Part shown: one piece after another, positions 32,679 to 41,300 of the stretch
How positions within the stretch are numbered: the stretch's first letter is position 1
Layout of the letters: each line of letters starts with the position of its first letter
NCBI GenBank assembly: GCA_039527025.1
Contig: BAAAJN010000001.1
Location: 372,001 to 436,000 of the forward strand
Source of the DNA: Microlunatus lacustris
GTDB lineage: Bacteria; Actinomycetota; Actinomycetes; Propionibacteriales; Propionibacteriaceae
Direction: 5' to 3'
Length of the DNA: 64,000 nucleotides
Translations under genes and position numbers: made by a program
The notes under the pieces: model-generated
Told to the model about the DNA's origin: nothing
Databases searched by the model: none
Seen by the model: only the letters and a program-made list of their open reading frames with translations

Positions 32679-33350
32679 TCAGCGCCAGACCAGGGTCAGC
32701 GGTCCGGTCACGGCCGCCTGCGCCAGCTCGGTGGCCGTCCCCGCCGCGACCTCCACCAGCACCAGTCCTCCGGTGCTGCCCGGGCTCATCTCGGTGTCCA
32801 CCTGGGGGACCGTGACCACCCGGGTGCTGCGCGCGACGACGGCCGCCCCGCCGCCCTGCTCGTCGGCGCCGACCAGGTCGACCACGTCGCCCGGGCGCAG
32901 CAGGGCGACCACCCCTGGGTCGGACAGGCGCACCGGCGCCACCACCCGACCGGGCGCGGACCGGGTCTGCGGCGCGACGAGCGCCAGCGACGTCAGCACC
33001 TGGCCCTCGGCGAGCGGGGCGCTGACCGCGCGGCCGACCACCTGCTCCGGGGCGTCCAGGGCACCGGCCGGGACGTCGGCCGCCCGGAGGGCGCGCCGCT
33101 CGAGGTCGGTCGCGGCCAGGACGGTGCCACCGGGCACCTCGTGCGCGGCGACCAGCACGGTCCGCTCCGGTGGCGGCTCGGGCAGGGCGGCGGAGAGACT
33201 GGTGAGGACGGCCAGCGCCGCCGCCACCGCGGCCAGCGGCCGGCGGTGCCACGAGGCGGCGCGCAGCAGGGCGCGGAGCGGGTGACGACGCCGCGCGGCC
33301 GGGGCGGTGGCCGGGCGGTGGCGTGGACGGGACGGCGAGCGGACGGTCAT
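32679..33350 (-). CDS. SAF-domain protein, CpaB/RcpC-like
   Basis: 223-aa protein. ATG at 33350. The basic, Arg-rich N-terminus is followed by a TM helix (PLAAVAAALAVLTSLSAALP). The outside part has a SAF domain, RTVLVAAHEVPGGTVLAATDLERRALRAADVPAGAL and VVGRAVSAPLAEGQVLTSLALV, then VAPVRLSDPGVVALLRPGDVVDLVGA as in RcpC/CpaB, which help assemble Flp pili. No tad or pilus genes flank it. Such orphan genes beside fmdB and mscL are met in other actinobacteria, so its job may be different. Confidence 0.85.
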   Translation of the reverse strand: MTVRSPSRPRHRPATAPAARRRHPLRALLRAASWHRRPLAAVAAALAVLTSLSAALPEPPPERTVLVAAHEVPGGTVLAATDLERRALRAADVPAGALDAPEQVVGRAVSAPLAEGQVLTSLALVAPQTRSAPGRVVAPVRLSDPGVVALLRPGDVVDLVGADEQGGGAAVVARSTRVVTVPQVDTEMSPGSTGGLVLVEVAAGTATELAQAAVTGPLTLVWR

Positions 33351-33367
33351 GCCGTCAGTCTCAGGAC

Positions 33368-33384
33368 GCACCGCTGGGCGGTGC
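33368..33384 (-). terminator. short hairpin between fmdB-like and SAF genes
   Basis: GCACCGC-TGG-GCGGTGC, a 7-bp stem with a 3-nt loop (extendable by one C-G pair), lies 15 nt after the stop of the zinc-ribbon gene on the minus strand. No T-run. Confidence 0.45.
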
Positions 33385-33399
33385 GCGTCGTCCACAGGG

Positions 33400-33786
33400 C
33401 TAGGAGCTGGCGGCCTTGCCAGCTGTGGAGGAGGCCGACGAGCCGCTGCTGCCGCTGGACTCCTTGGCCGGCGCGGACTTCTCCTTGCCGGAGCCGTTGG
33501 TCCCCGATCCGTTCGACCCGGAGCCGTTGCCGCCGGCGCTGGTGCCCGCCTTCTCCTTGGTCGGCGTGGACGTGCTGCCGCCGTCGGAGGAGCCGCCCTC
33601 GGACGGGGCCTTGCGGCTGTCGGTTCGGTAGAAGCCGGAGCCCTTGAACACGACGCCGACGGCGTTGTAGACCTTGCGGAGCGAGCCACCGCAGTTCGGG
33701 CACTCGGTCAGCGCCGCGTCGGTGAACTTCTGCACCGCCTCGAGGTCGTGCCCGCACTCGGTGCACCGGTACTGGTAGGTAGGCAT
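33400..33786 (-). CDS. FmdB-family zinc-ribbon protein
   Basis: 128-aa protein. ATG at 33786. The N-terminal zinc ribbon is PTYQYRCTECGHDLEAVQKFTDAALTECPNCGGSLRKVYNAVGVVFKGSGFYRTDSR, with the two CxxC knuckles of the FmdB/CxxC_CxxC_SSSS family. The rest (residues about 65-128) is a low-complexity Ser/Gly/Lys/Asn tail (SGSNGSGTNGSGKEKSA) with several GSG repeats, probably disordered. The family was named from formamidase clusters, but the role is unknown. Confidence 0.9.
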   Translation of the reverse strand: MPTYQYRCTECGHDLEAVQKFTDAALTECPNCGGSLRKVYNAVGVVFKGSGFYRTDSRKAPSEGGSSDGGSTSTPTKEKAGTSAGGNGSGSNGSGTNGSGKEKSAPAKESSGSSGSSASSTAGKAASS

Positions 33787-33948
33787 GAGCGTGCTCTCTC
33801 CGGTCTCAGGTGGATCAGGCGCCGCAGGACGACCCCGGCGCACTTAGCACTCCAGCATACCGACTGCCAACGTCGGCTCCGGTCCGGTTCCCGGAGCCGC
33901 TCCCGCCGCGTGGCGCCTCGCGCGGCGGGAGGACGGGTCTGCGGTCAC

Positions 33949-33954
33949 TAGGCT
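33949..33954 (+). promoter_or_regulatory. -10 box TAGGCT, leaderless start
   Basis: TAGGCT lies 6 nt before the GTG of the penicillin-acylase gene, with no ribosome binding site in between. Confidence 0.45.
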
Positions 33955-33960
33955 GAACCG

Positions 33961-36507
33961 GTGCGTCGCCTACCCCGCTGGCTGCTGTTCCCCGCCATCG
34001 TCGTGGTGCTGGCGGTCGTGGTGCTGCCCTTCCTGGCCGTCAGCGCGGTCCGCGAGTCCTACCCGACGACCGCGGGCCGCCTCACGCTGCCCGGGCTGAG
34101 CGCTCCGGTCGACGTGCTCCGTGACGGCCACGGGGTGCCGCACGTCTACGCCGACAACCCGGAGGACCTGTTCGAGGCCCAGGGCTTCGTCGCCGCCCAG
34201 GACCGCTTCTTCGAGATGGACTTCCGCCGGCACCTGGCCGCGGGCCGGCTCGCGGAGCTGTTCGGGGAGTCCCAGGTCAGCACCGACGCCTACGTCCGCA
34301 CCCTCGGCTGGCGCCGGGTGGCCGAGCAGGAGCTGCGGCTGCTGTCCTCCTCCACCCGCCGCTACCTCGACGCCTACGCCGCGGGGGTGAACAGCTACCT
34401 GCGGGAGCGGTCGCCCGCCGAGCTCTCGCTGGAGTACCGGCTCCTCGGCGTCCAGGGGCTGCGGACCGCACCGCAGGAGTGGACCGCCGCGGACTCGCTG
34501 TCCTGGCTCAAGGTGATGGCCTGGCAGCTGGGCTCCAACATCAACTCCGAGTCCTCGCGCGGGCAGCTGACGCCCACGCTGGGCCCGACCCGGACCGCCG
34601 AGCTGTTCCCCGAGCACCCGTTGGAGGGCTACGACCCGATCCTGGATCGGGGCACCGTCCGGGCCGGTGCTTTCGACCCCGGCGCGGCGCAGGCCTCGAA
34701 CCGGCCGGCGCCGTCCGGGCTGACCTCGGCCGAGCTGCGAGCCGGAGGGTCGGCCCTCGCCGCGGCCGCCGCCGTCGACCGCCTGCTGCCCGAGGTCCTC
34801 GGCACGGCGGACGGCGCGGGCGGGATCGGGTCGAACTCCTTCGTGGTCGCGGGCTCCCGGACGGCCAGCGGCCAGGCGCTGCTGTCCAACGACCCGCACC
34901 TGGCCACCTCCATCCCCTCGACCTTCGCGCAGGTCGGGTTGCACTGCCGCACCGTCTCCGAGGACTGCCCGTTCGACGTCAGCGGGTTCAGCCTGGCGTC
35001 GGTCCCCGGGGTGGTGATCGGCCACAACTCCGTGATCGCCTGGGGGTTGACCACCAGCTACGCCGACGTGCAGGACCTCTACCTCGAGCAGGTCCGGGGC
35101 GACACCGTCCGGCGCGGCCGGGACTACGAGCCCCTCGAGCAGCGCACCGAGGAGATCCGCGTCCGCGGGGAGGACCAGCCCCGCACGCTGCGGATCCGCT
35201 CGTCCCGCCACGGTCCTCTGCTGTCCGACGCCAGCGAGGAGCTGCAGCGGATGGGGGCCCAGCGCGGCGAGTCCGGCGGCTCCGGGTACGCGGTGTCGCT
35301 GCGCTGGGTCGGCTCGACGCCGGGCCGCACCATGGACGCGCTGCTGCGCCTCAACCGCGCCCGGGACTTCGCCGAGTTCCGCTCCGCGCTCTCCCAGCTC
35401 TCGGCGCCGTCGCAGAACTTCGTCTACGCCGACACCGCCGGGAACATCGGCTACCAGCTGCCGGGCGACCTGCCCGTCCGCGGCCGGGGGGACGGTCGGA
35501 TGCCGTCGCCGGGCTGGGACGAGCGCTACGACTGGACGGGCCGGATCCCGTTCGTCGAGCTGCCCTACACCTACAACCCCCCGAGCGGCTACCTGGTCGC
35601 GGCGAACCAGCAGGTGATCGGTCGGCAGTACCCGTACCCGGTCGGCTCGGAGTACTCCTACGGCTGGCGCAGCCAGGAGATCCGGGACCGGCTGGCCGAC
35701 GCGCCGCCGCTGACCCTGGATGCGGCCGAGCAGATCTTCTACGACGAGACGGTGCGCCCGGCCGCCCGGCTGGTGCCGGCGCTGCTCCGCGTCAAGGTCA
35801 CCGACCCGTGGGTCGCGGAGGGCCAGCGGACCTTCGTCGGCTGGGACTACAGCGCCTCCGCCGACTCCGCTCCGGCGGCGTTCTACAACGTCGTCGTGCA
35901 CAACGTGCTCGAGCTGACCTTCCGCGACGAGCTGCCGCAGGACCAGTGGCCGCGGGGTGGTGACCGCTGGTACGCCGTCGTCGACGCACTGCTGGACGAC
36001 CCGGACAACGCCTGGTGGGACGACGTCCGCACCGACCGGGTGGAGCGCCGCGACGACGTCCTGCTGGCCGCGATGACGGCAGCCCGGTCCGAGATCACCT
36101 CGCTGATGTCGCGCGACCCGGAGGGCTGGCGCTGGGGCCACCTGCACCAGGCCCGGCTGGAGAGCCTGACCCTCGGCCAGAGCGGCATCGCTCCCGTCGA
36201 GGCGCTGTTCAACCGCGGCCGGTACCCCGTCGGCGGCGGCCCGGGCGTGGTCAACGCGCTCGGCTACGACGACCTCGAGGGGTACGGGGTGACGACCGGC
36301 CCGACGATGCGGATGCTCGTCGACCTCGGCGCGCTGGACGACTCCCGGTGGATCAACCAGAGCGGCGTCTCCGGGCACGCCTTCGCCGAGCACTACGACG
36401 ACCAGACCGAGCTCTGGGCCACCAACCAGATGCTGCCCTTCGTCAGCTCGCGGCCAGCGGTCGAGGCCGCGACGCGGGACCGGCTGGAGCTGGTGCCCGG
36501 CGGCTGA
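33961..36507 (+). CDS. penicillin acylase family protein (N-terminal nucleophile hydrolase)
   Basis: 848-aa exported amidase precursor. GTG start; TM or signal helix at residues about 8-28 (LLFPAIVVVLAVVVLPFLAVSAV). The alpha chain has VDVLRDGHGVPHVYADNPEDLFEAQGFVAAQDRFFEMDFRRHLAAGRLAELFG. The beta chain begins at the autocatalytic site GIGSNSFVVAG (nucleophile Ser about residue 294), followed by LLSNDPHL, VPGVVIGHNSVIAWGLTTSYADVQDLY, SPSQNFVYADTAGNIGYQLPG and the QSGVSGHAFAEHYDDQTELW end. It cleaves amides such as acyl-homoserine lactones or antibiotics in related enzymes; here the substrate is unknown. Confidence 0.93.
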   Translation: MRRLPRWLLFPAIVVVLAVVVLPFLAVSAVRESYPTTAGRLTLPGLSAPVDVLRDGHGVPHVYADNPEDLFEAQGFVAAQDRFFEMDFRRHLAAGRLAELFGESQVSTDAYVRTLGWRRVAEQELRLLSSSTRRYLDAYAAGVNSYLRERSPAELSLEYRLLGVQGLRTAPQEWTAADSLSWLKVMAWQLGSNINSESSRGQLTPTLGPTRTAELFPEHPLEGYDPILDRGTVRAGAFDPGAAQASNRPAPSGLTSAELRAGGSALAAAAAVDRLLPEVLGTADGAGGIGSNSFVVAGSRTASGQALLSNDPHLATSIPSTFAQVGLHCRTVSEDCPFDVSGFSLASVPGVVIGHNSVIAWGLTTSYADVQDLYLEQVRGDTVRRGRDYEPLEQRTEEIRVRGEDQPRTLRIRSSRHGPLLSDASEELQRMGAQRGESGGSGYAVSLRWVGSTPGRTMDALLRLNRARDFAEFRSALSQLSAPSQNFVYADTAGNIGYQLPGDLPVRGRGDGRMPSPGWDERYDWTGRIPFVELPYTYNPPSGYLVAANQQVIGRQYPYPVGSEYSYGWRSQEIRDRLADAPPLTLDAAEQIFYDETVRPAARLVPALLRVKVTDPWVAEGQRTFVGWDYSASADSAPAAFYNVVVHNVLELTFRDELPQDQWPRGGDRWYAVVDALLDDPDNAWWDDVRTDRVERRDDVLLAAMTAARSEITSLMSRDPEGWRWGHLHQARLESLTLGQSGIAPVEALFNRGRYPVGGGPGVVNALGYDDLEGYGVTTGPTMRMLVDLGALDDSRWINQSGVSGHAFAEHYDDQTELWATNQMLPFVSSRPAVEAATRDRLELVPGG

Positions 36508-36508
36508 G

Positions 36509-36551
36509 CCCTTCGACGGGCTCAGGGCGCGGCCCTTCGACGGGCTCAGGG
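36509..36551. repeat. two REP-like palindromes between convergent genes
   Basis: Two copies of CCCTTCGACGGGCTCAGGG (36509-36527 and 36533-36551). The first starts 2 nt after the acylase stop codon, and the second contains the GH3 stop codon on the other strand (36546-36548). The element can fold and may serve as a two-way terminator. Confidence 0.85.
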
Positions 36552-39368
36552 CACGGGCGGGCCGCCGAGGTCGAGCACCTGCAGCCCGGCCGGGATCTCC
36601 ACCCGGAGGTCGACGACGTCGGGGGCCGGACCGAGCGGCACCCGGACCTCGGTCCAGTCCTCACTCGGGTCCACCCGGGTCCCGCCCAGCGGCTGCCAGG
36701 CCTCCTCCCCGACCGGCGGGCGGTGCCGCAGCGCCAGCGTGCCGCCCCCTCCGCGCACCCGGAGCAGGAGCGCGTCCGCGTCCGCCGTGGAGACCCGCCA
36801 GAAGTCGATGCTGGCCCGTGACCGGCGGCGTACGGGCGCGATGGCCTCGCCCGCCAGCAGCTGGTCCGGCACCAGGTCGACGCCGTCGTGGTCGTCGAAG
36901 TCGACGGCGCGCAGCAGCGTCGTGGCCAGCGCCGTCGGGGCAGCCGGCTCACCGGCCACCTCCAGCGCGAGGCGGGACCGGGCGTCGGCGACCGAGCGCC
37001 CGACCAGCAGCTCGTGCGCCCCGGGCAGCAGCGCGAACCCTCCCACCCGGACGTCCCAGACGGCCAGCCGGGCGGGGTCGACGTCCATCGTCACGTCCTG
37101 GGTCGCCCCCGGCTCCAGCACCACCCGGGTGTGCCCCACCAGCCGGACGGGGTAGACCAACCGCCCCGGGCAGGTGTGCCGCGCGTAGACCTGCACCACC
37201 TCCGTCGTCGTCCGCGGGCCGGGGTTGGTCAGCGCCAGCGCCACCCGCAGCGGACCGCCCGCCGGCGGTCCGGCGGGCAGGGCACCGGGCTCGACGGCGG
37301 CCGGGCCCCAGAGCACCTCGGTGTAGCCGAGGCCGTGGCCGAACGGGTAGCGGGCCGCTGCAGGGTCGTAGCCGTAGGTCTGCCGGCTGGCGATGACGTC
37401 GTAGTCGAACAGGTCGGGCGCGGCGTCCGGGTCCGCCGGCCAGGCCTGCGCGAGCCGTCCGGTGGGCTCCTCCTCGCCCCGCAGCACCGCGGCCAGCCCG
37501 TGCCCCAGCTCCTGCCCGCCGTGGCTGCTCCACAGCACCGCCGCACCGTCGACCTCGTCGGGATCCAGCACATAGGGGTAGCTGGAGACGACGACCAGCA
37601 CGCAGCGGGGGTTCGCCGCGCGGGCGGTGCGCAGGATCTCCCGCTGGCGCTCGGCCAGCACCAGGTCGGGCCGGTCCTGGGTCTCGCGCCCCCACAGGTG
37701 CGGCTCGTTGCCGGCGGTGACCACCACCACCTCAGCCTCGGCCGCGGCCTCGGCGACGGCGGCGAGCCCGGACGTCACCGTCGACAGCACGAAGCGCTCG
37801 GCGTCACCGAGGTCGGCCGCGCCGGCCTCCAGCCGGTCCGTGCCCACCTGGCGGCGCACCCAGCTGCGCGAGCCCCGGTGCCGCAGCACGCAGCGGCCGT
37901 GGCCGCTGCTGTCGAGGGTGAAGCTCTCCTGCACCTCCCAGCCGCCCACGCGGGTGGCGGCCGCGCGCAGGGTGCGACCGCCCTCGACGGTGAGCAGCCG
38001 GCCGTCGGCCGCGGTCAGGGTGCAGGTGCCCCGACCCCAGTCGTCCAGGGTGAAGCGCGCCTCGGCGTCCGGGGCGGTGCCGTCGGCGACCAGCCCGCCC
38101 GAAGCGCGGTCCAGCCTGACGTAGCGACCGGTGGTGGTCGAGCGGAGGGTGACCACGTCCGCACCGGCGGCGGTCCGCACCTCACCCGATTCCGCCAGGG
38201 CCTCGGCCAGCCCGACGACGTAGGGCGGCGTGCCGGAGTACCAGTCGTGCAGCACCCGGTCGGCGAACGGCCCCACCACCGCGACCGAGGCGGCGGGCGG
38301 CAGGGGGAGCAGACGGTCGGGGTCGGCCAGCAGCACGACCGAGCGGGTCGCCGCCTCCCGGGCCAGCACCCGGTGCGCCGGGGTGTCCAGGTCGGCCGCC
38401 GTGGTGCCGGCGTACGGGTCGTCGGCCGGGTCGAGCTCGCCGGTGAGCAGGCGCAGGTGCAGCAGCCGGGTGACGGCGCGGTCCAGGTCGGCCTCGGTCA
38501 CCAGTTCGGCGTCGAGGGCCGCGGTGAGCCGCTCGACGGTCGGGCCGGCGTCGGCGCCGCCGTCGGTGAAGGAGTCGACGCCGGCCCGCAGCGCGGCGGC
38601 GTGCGAGCTGACGTGGTCGGGGAAGTGCCGCTGGGAACCCGCCAGGTTGCTGGGTGCGTAGGCGTCGGAGACGACGAGCAGGGGGAGCGGGGCCGCGGCG
38701 CGCAGGAGGTCGAGCAGCTCCCGGCTGACGTGCGCGGGACGGCCGTTGACCAGGTTGTAGGCCGGCATCAGCGCGCCCACCACGCCGGCGGCCAGTGGTC
38801 CGGCAAAAGCCGGCAGCTCGTACTCGTGCAGCACCCGCGGCCGCATCGTCGAGGAGCTGACGTCGCGGTCGGTCTCGTTGTTGTAGCCGAGCACGTGCTT
38901 GAGGGTGGGCACGGTGCGCCACACCGTCGGGTGGTCGCCGCGCAGGCCGCGGGCGTAGGCGGTGGCCAGCTCGGCGGTCAGCCACGGGTCCTCGGAGAAG
39001 CCCTCCTCGTTGCGGCCCCAGCGGGGGTTCCGCAGGGGGTTCACCACCGGCGACCACGCGTTCAGGCTGACTGCCGGGTCGACGGCGTGCTTGGCCCGCA
39101 GCTCGACGCCCACGGCCTCGCCCACCCGCCGCACCAGCTCCGGGTCCCACGTGGCGGCCAGCCCCACGGGTTGGGGGAAGACCGTCGCCGTGCCCAGCCA
39201 GGCGACGCCGTGGGCGGCCTCGGTGCCGGTGACGAAGGGCGCCAGACCCAGTCGCGGGACGGCCGGCGCGTGCTGGTGGCAGAAGGCCGTCTTCTCGGCC
39301 GTGGTCAGCTCCGCGGTCAGCGCGGCAGCGCGCCGCCAGAGGTCGGTGGCGGCGCTGTCTGCGTGCAC
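36546..39368 (-). CDS. glycoside hydrolase family 3 enzyme with inserted fascin-like domain
   Basis: 940-aa cytoplasmic protein (no signal peptide). N-terminal GH3 barrel: FVTGTEAAHGVAW, FPQPVGLAATWDPELVRRVGEAVGVELRA, NAWSPVVNPLRNPRWGRNEEGFSEDPWLTAELA, TLKHVLGYNNETDRDVSSSTM, with the nucleophile Asp in LLVVSDAYAP. The C-terminal GH3 domain is split by a fascin/beta-trefoil-like insert (about residues 410-525; VVTLRSTTTGRYVRLDRAS, LTAADGRLLTVEGG). FnIII-like and CBM6-like domains follow. The likely activity is beta-glucosidase on oligosaccharides imported by the neighbouring transporter. GTG at 39368. A LacI-type palindrome lies 25 bp upstream. Its stop codon is inside a REP-like repeat. Confidence 0.9.
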   Translation of the reverse strand: MHADSAATDLWRRAAALTAELTTAEKTAFCHQHAPAVPRLGLAPFVTGTEAAHGVAWLGTATVFPQPVGLAATWDPELVRRVGEAVGVELRAKHAVDPAVSLNAWSPVVNPLRNPRWGRNEEGFSEDPWLTAELATAYARGLRGDHPTVWRTVPTLKHVLGYNNETDRDVSSSTMRPRVLHEYELPAFAGPLAAGVVGALMPAYNLVNGRPAHVSRELLDLLRAAAPLPLLVVSDAYAPSNLAGSQRHFPDHVSSHAAALRAGVDSFTDGGADAGPTVERLTAALDAELVTEADLDRAVTRLLHLRLLTGELDPADDPYAGTTAADLDTPAHRVLAREAATRSVVLLADPDRLLPLPPAASVAVVGPFADRVLHDWYSGTPPYVVGLAEALAESGEVRTAAGADVVTLRSTTTGRYVRLDRASGGLVADGTAPDAEARFTLDDWGRGTCTLTAADGRLLTVEGGRTLRAAATRVGGWEVQESFTLDSSGHGRCVLRHRGSRSWVRRQVGTDRLEAGAADLGDAERFVLSTVTSGLAAVAEAAAEAEVVVVTAGNEPHLWGRETQDRPDLVLAERQREILRTARAANPRCVLVVVSSYPYVLDPDEVDGAAVLWSSHGGQELGHGLAAVLRGEEEPTGRLAQAWPADPDAAPDLFDYDVIASRQTYGYDPAAARYPFGHGLGYTEVLWGPAAVEPGALPAGPPAGGPLRVALALTNPGPRTTTEVVQVYARHTCPGRLVYPVRLVGHTRVVLEPGATQDVTMDVDPARLAVWDVRVGGFALLPGAHELLVGRSVADARSRLALEVAGEPAAPTALATTLLRAVDFDDHDGVDLVPDQLLAGEAIAPVRRRSRASIDFWRVSTADADALLLRVRGGGGTLALRHRPPVGEEAWQPLGGTRVDPSEDWTEVRVPLGPAPDVVDLRVEIPAGLQVLDLGGPPVP

Positions 39369-39392
39369 GTCGGATCCCTGTCGTCTCGAAGA

Positions 39393-39412
39393 TGGTCGAA
39401 CCGCTTCGACCA
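39393..39412. promoter_or_regulatory. LacI-type operator A, TGGTCGAA-CCGC-TTCGACCA
   Basis: Perfect 8-bp arms with a 4-bp centre, 25 bp upstream of the GH3 start. The inner TCGAA/TTCGA halves match operator B at 39563. The likely binder is the LacI protein at 43323-44324. Confidence 0.75.
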
Positions 39413-39526
39413 GGAACGCCTCGGCGTCACCGGTGTCCGCGTCTGGGCATCGTGCCGCACCCGGGGCGCGAAACCAAGCCCTGGTCGCCCATCGGTGGCG
39501 CAGTGCACCCTGGTCGCGACGAACCG

Positions 39527-39555
39527 TTGACGTGCTGGACCTCGCGACGTAAGGT
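39527..39555 (+). promoter_or_regulatory. promoter of the oligosaccharide transporter operon
   Basis: TTGACG (39527-39532), a 17-nt spacer and TAAGGT (39550-39555). The start point would be near 39562, directly at operator B, leaving an 80-nt leader before the binding-protein ATG. Confidence 0.7.
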
Positions 39556-39562
39556 CTCGCCA

Positions 39563-39576
39563 TCGAAGCGCTTCGA
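39563..39576. promoter_or_regulatory. LacI-type operator B, TCGAAGCGCTTCGA
   Basis: Perfect 14-bp palindrome with the central CG typical of LacI-family sites, placed at the predicted transcription start of the transporter operon so that a bound repressor would block initiation. Confidence 0.8.
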
Positions 39577-39641
39577 CGGCGTCGCTCCGGAGGGGGAGAC
39601 CTGTTGTCGCATGGTCCGTCCCACAAAGGAGTGTTCGTCAG

Positions 39642-41300
39642 ATGAGTCCGTCGACCAACCCCGGTACCGCGCCCGCTGCCTTCCGGCGCCGTTCCTTCCT
39701 CGGCCTGCTGGGAGCCGGTGCGGCCGCCACCGCCCTGCCGTCGGTGCTGGGCGGCTGCAGCTCGGCCGCCACCTCCGCGCCCGCGCCGACCGCCATCGAC
39801 TCCGCGATCCTGCCCAACTACAAGGCGGTCGAGTACGCGAAGCCCGACATCCCCAGCGTCAACGGCTCCACCCCCGGGTACACGACGATCCCGAAGGAGC
39901 TGGTGCAGTCGGTGCCGACCGCACCCGGCACCGGCCGGACCATCACCGCGATGACGCCGCTGTGGGGCACCATCCCGCCGTCCAACGGCAACCAGTACTA
40001 CGAGGCGGTCAACGGCATCCTCGGCTCCGAGGTCGAGTTCCAGATCACCGACGGCAACGTGTACGGCGACAAGCTGGCCGCGGTCCTGGCCTCGGCCAAG
40101 GACGTGCCGGACTGGGTCCAGATCCCGTCCTGGGTCATCCCGCCGCGCTTCGGCTCCGAGATCGTGCAGAACGTCTTCACCGACCTGACCCCGTTCCTCG
40201 CCGGCTCCGCGGTGGACAAGTACCCCAACCTCGCGAACATCCCGACCGACGCCTGGAAGGCCTGCGTCTGGAACGGCAAGCTCTACGGGCTGCCCTACCC
40301 CGACACGGTCATCCGGGACGCCACCTACTACCGCAAGGACATCCTCGACGAGCGGGGCATCACCCCGGACGTGAAGTCTGCCGAGGACCTGCTGGCCCTG
40401 GCCAAGGAGCTCACCGACCCCTCGAAGAACCAGTGGGGTGCCGAGGACCCGTGGTCGGGCATCGTCATCGCCTACGGCGTGCCGCCGAAGTGGCGCCTCG
40501 ACGACGCCGGCTGGCTGATCAACCGCGTCGAGACCCCGGAGTACCGGGCGGCGCTGGAGGCGGCGGCCAAGTTCTTCGCTGCCGGCGTGGTGCACCCCGA
40601 CGCCGTGGCCGACCAGGCCAGCGAGGCCAAGTCGCGCTTCCAGTCCGGGAAGTCGCTGATCATGTGCGACGGCACCGGCGGCTGGAACGAGGCCCTGCGC
40701 GACAACCTGGCCAGCAACCCCGACTACGCCCAGCAGGCCTTCGCGCCCTTCGCCGGCGACGGTGGCGAACCGCTGCTGTGGAAGGGCAACGGCGCCAACA
40801 TGTTCTCCTTCATCAAGAAGACCGACGACACGGCCCTGGTCGAGGAGATGCTGGCGATGGCCAACGTGCTCGCGGCGCCGTTCGGCACCACCGAGTTCGA
40901 CCTGATCAACAACGGCAAGGAGGGCGTGCACTTCACCCGTGGCGCCGACGGGGTGCCGAAGCCGACCGCGCTGGCCGCCAAGGAGCTGCAGCCGACCTAC
41001 ATCTTCCTGGTCGACCCGCCGGTGGTGGAGGCCAAGGTGCAGTACCCGGGCTTCGTCGAGGCGATGTGCACCTGGATGGCCGAGGCCGCGCCGTTCGCCA
41101 AGGAGCCGCTGTTCTACGGCCAGCAGATCACCGAGCCGACGCAGTTCGCCTCCATCGCGGCGCCCTTCACCGACCTGGAGAAGGACATCGCCCGCGGTCG
41201 CAAGTCCCTCAGCGACCTCGACGCCGCGATCGCGGAGTGGAAGGCCTCCGGTGGGGACCAGCTGCGGGACTTCTACCAGAAGATCCTCGACCAGCAGTGA
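39642..41300 (+). CDS. ABC transporter sugar-binding lipoprotein (Tat exported)
   Basis: 552-aa extracellular solute-binding protein, family 1, LplA-like. The leader has a twin-arginine motif, FRRRSFLGLLGAG, and a lipobox, SVLGGC (Cys about residue 39), so it is exported folded and lipid-anchored. Binding-protein parts include ITAMTPLWGTIPPSNGNQYYEAVN, DVPDWVQIPSWVIPPRFG, and KLYGLPYPDTVIRDATYYRKDIL. First gene of the transporter operon; its TGA overlaps the permease GTG. With the glycosidases around it the ligand is probably a plant oligosaccharide. Confidence 0.93.
   Translation: MSPSTNPGTAPAAFRRRSFLGLLGAGAAATALPSVLGGCSSAATSAPAPTAIDSAILPNYKAVEYAKPDIPSVNGSTPGYTTIPKELVQSVPTAPGTGRTITAMTPLWGTIPPSNGNQYYEAVNGILGSEVEFQITDGNVYGDKLAAVLASAKDVPDWVQIPSWVIPPRFGSEIVQNVFTDLTPFLAGSAVDKYPNLANIPTDAWKACVWNGKLYGLPYPDTVIRDATYYRKDILDERGITPDVKSAEDLLALAKELTDPSKNQWGAEDPWSGIVIAYGVPPKWRLDDAGWLINRVETPEYRAALEAAAKFFAAGVVHPDAVADQASEAKSRFQSGKSLIMCDGTGGWNEALRDNLASNPDYAQQAFAPFAGDGGEPLLWKGNGANMFSFIKKTDDTALVEEMLAMANVLAAPFGTTEFDLINNGKEGVHFTRGADGVPKPTALAAKELQPTYIFLVDPPVVEAKVQYPGFVEAMCTWMAEAAPFAKEPLFYGQQITEPTQFASIAAPFTDLEKDIARGRKSLSDLDAAIAEWKASGGDQLRDFYQKILDQQ

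Noticed and set aside
36888..39530. 880-codon plus-strand frame over GH3
   Set aside because: Low-complexity shadow of the GH3 gene with no domain.
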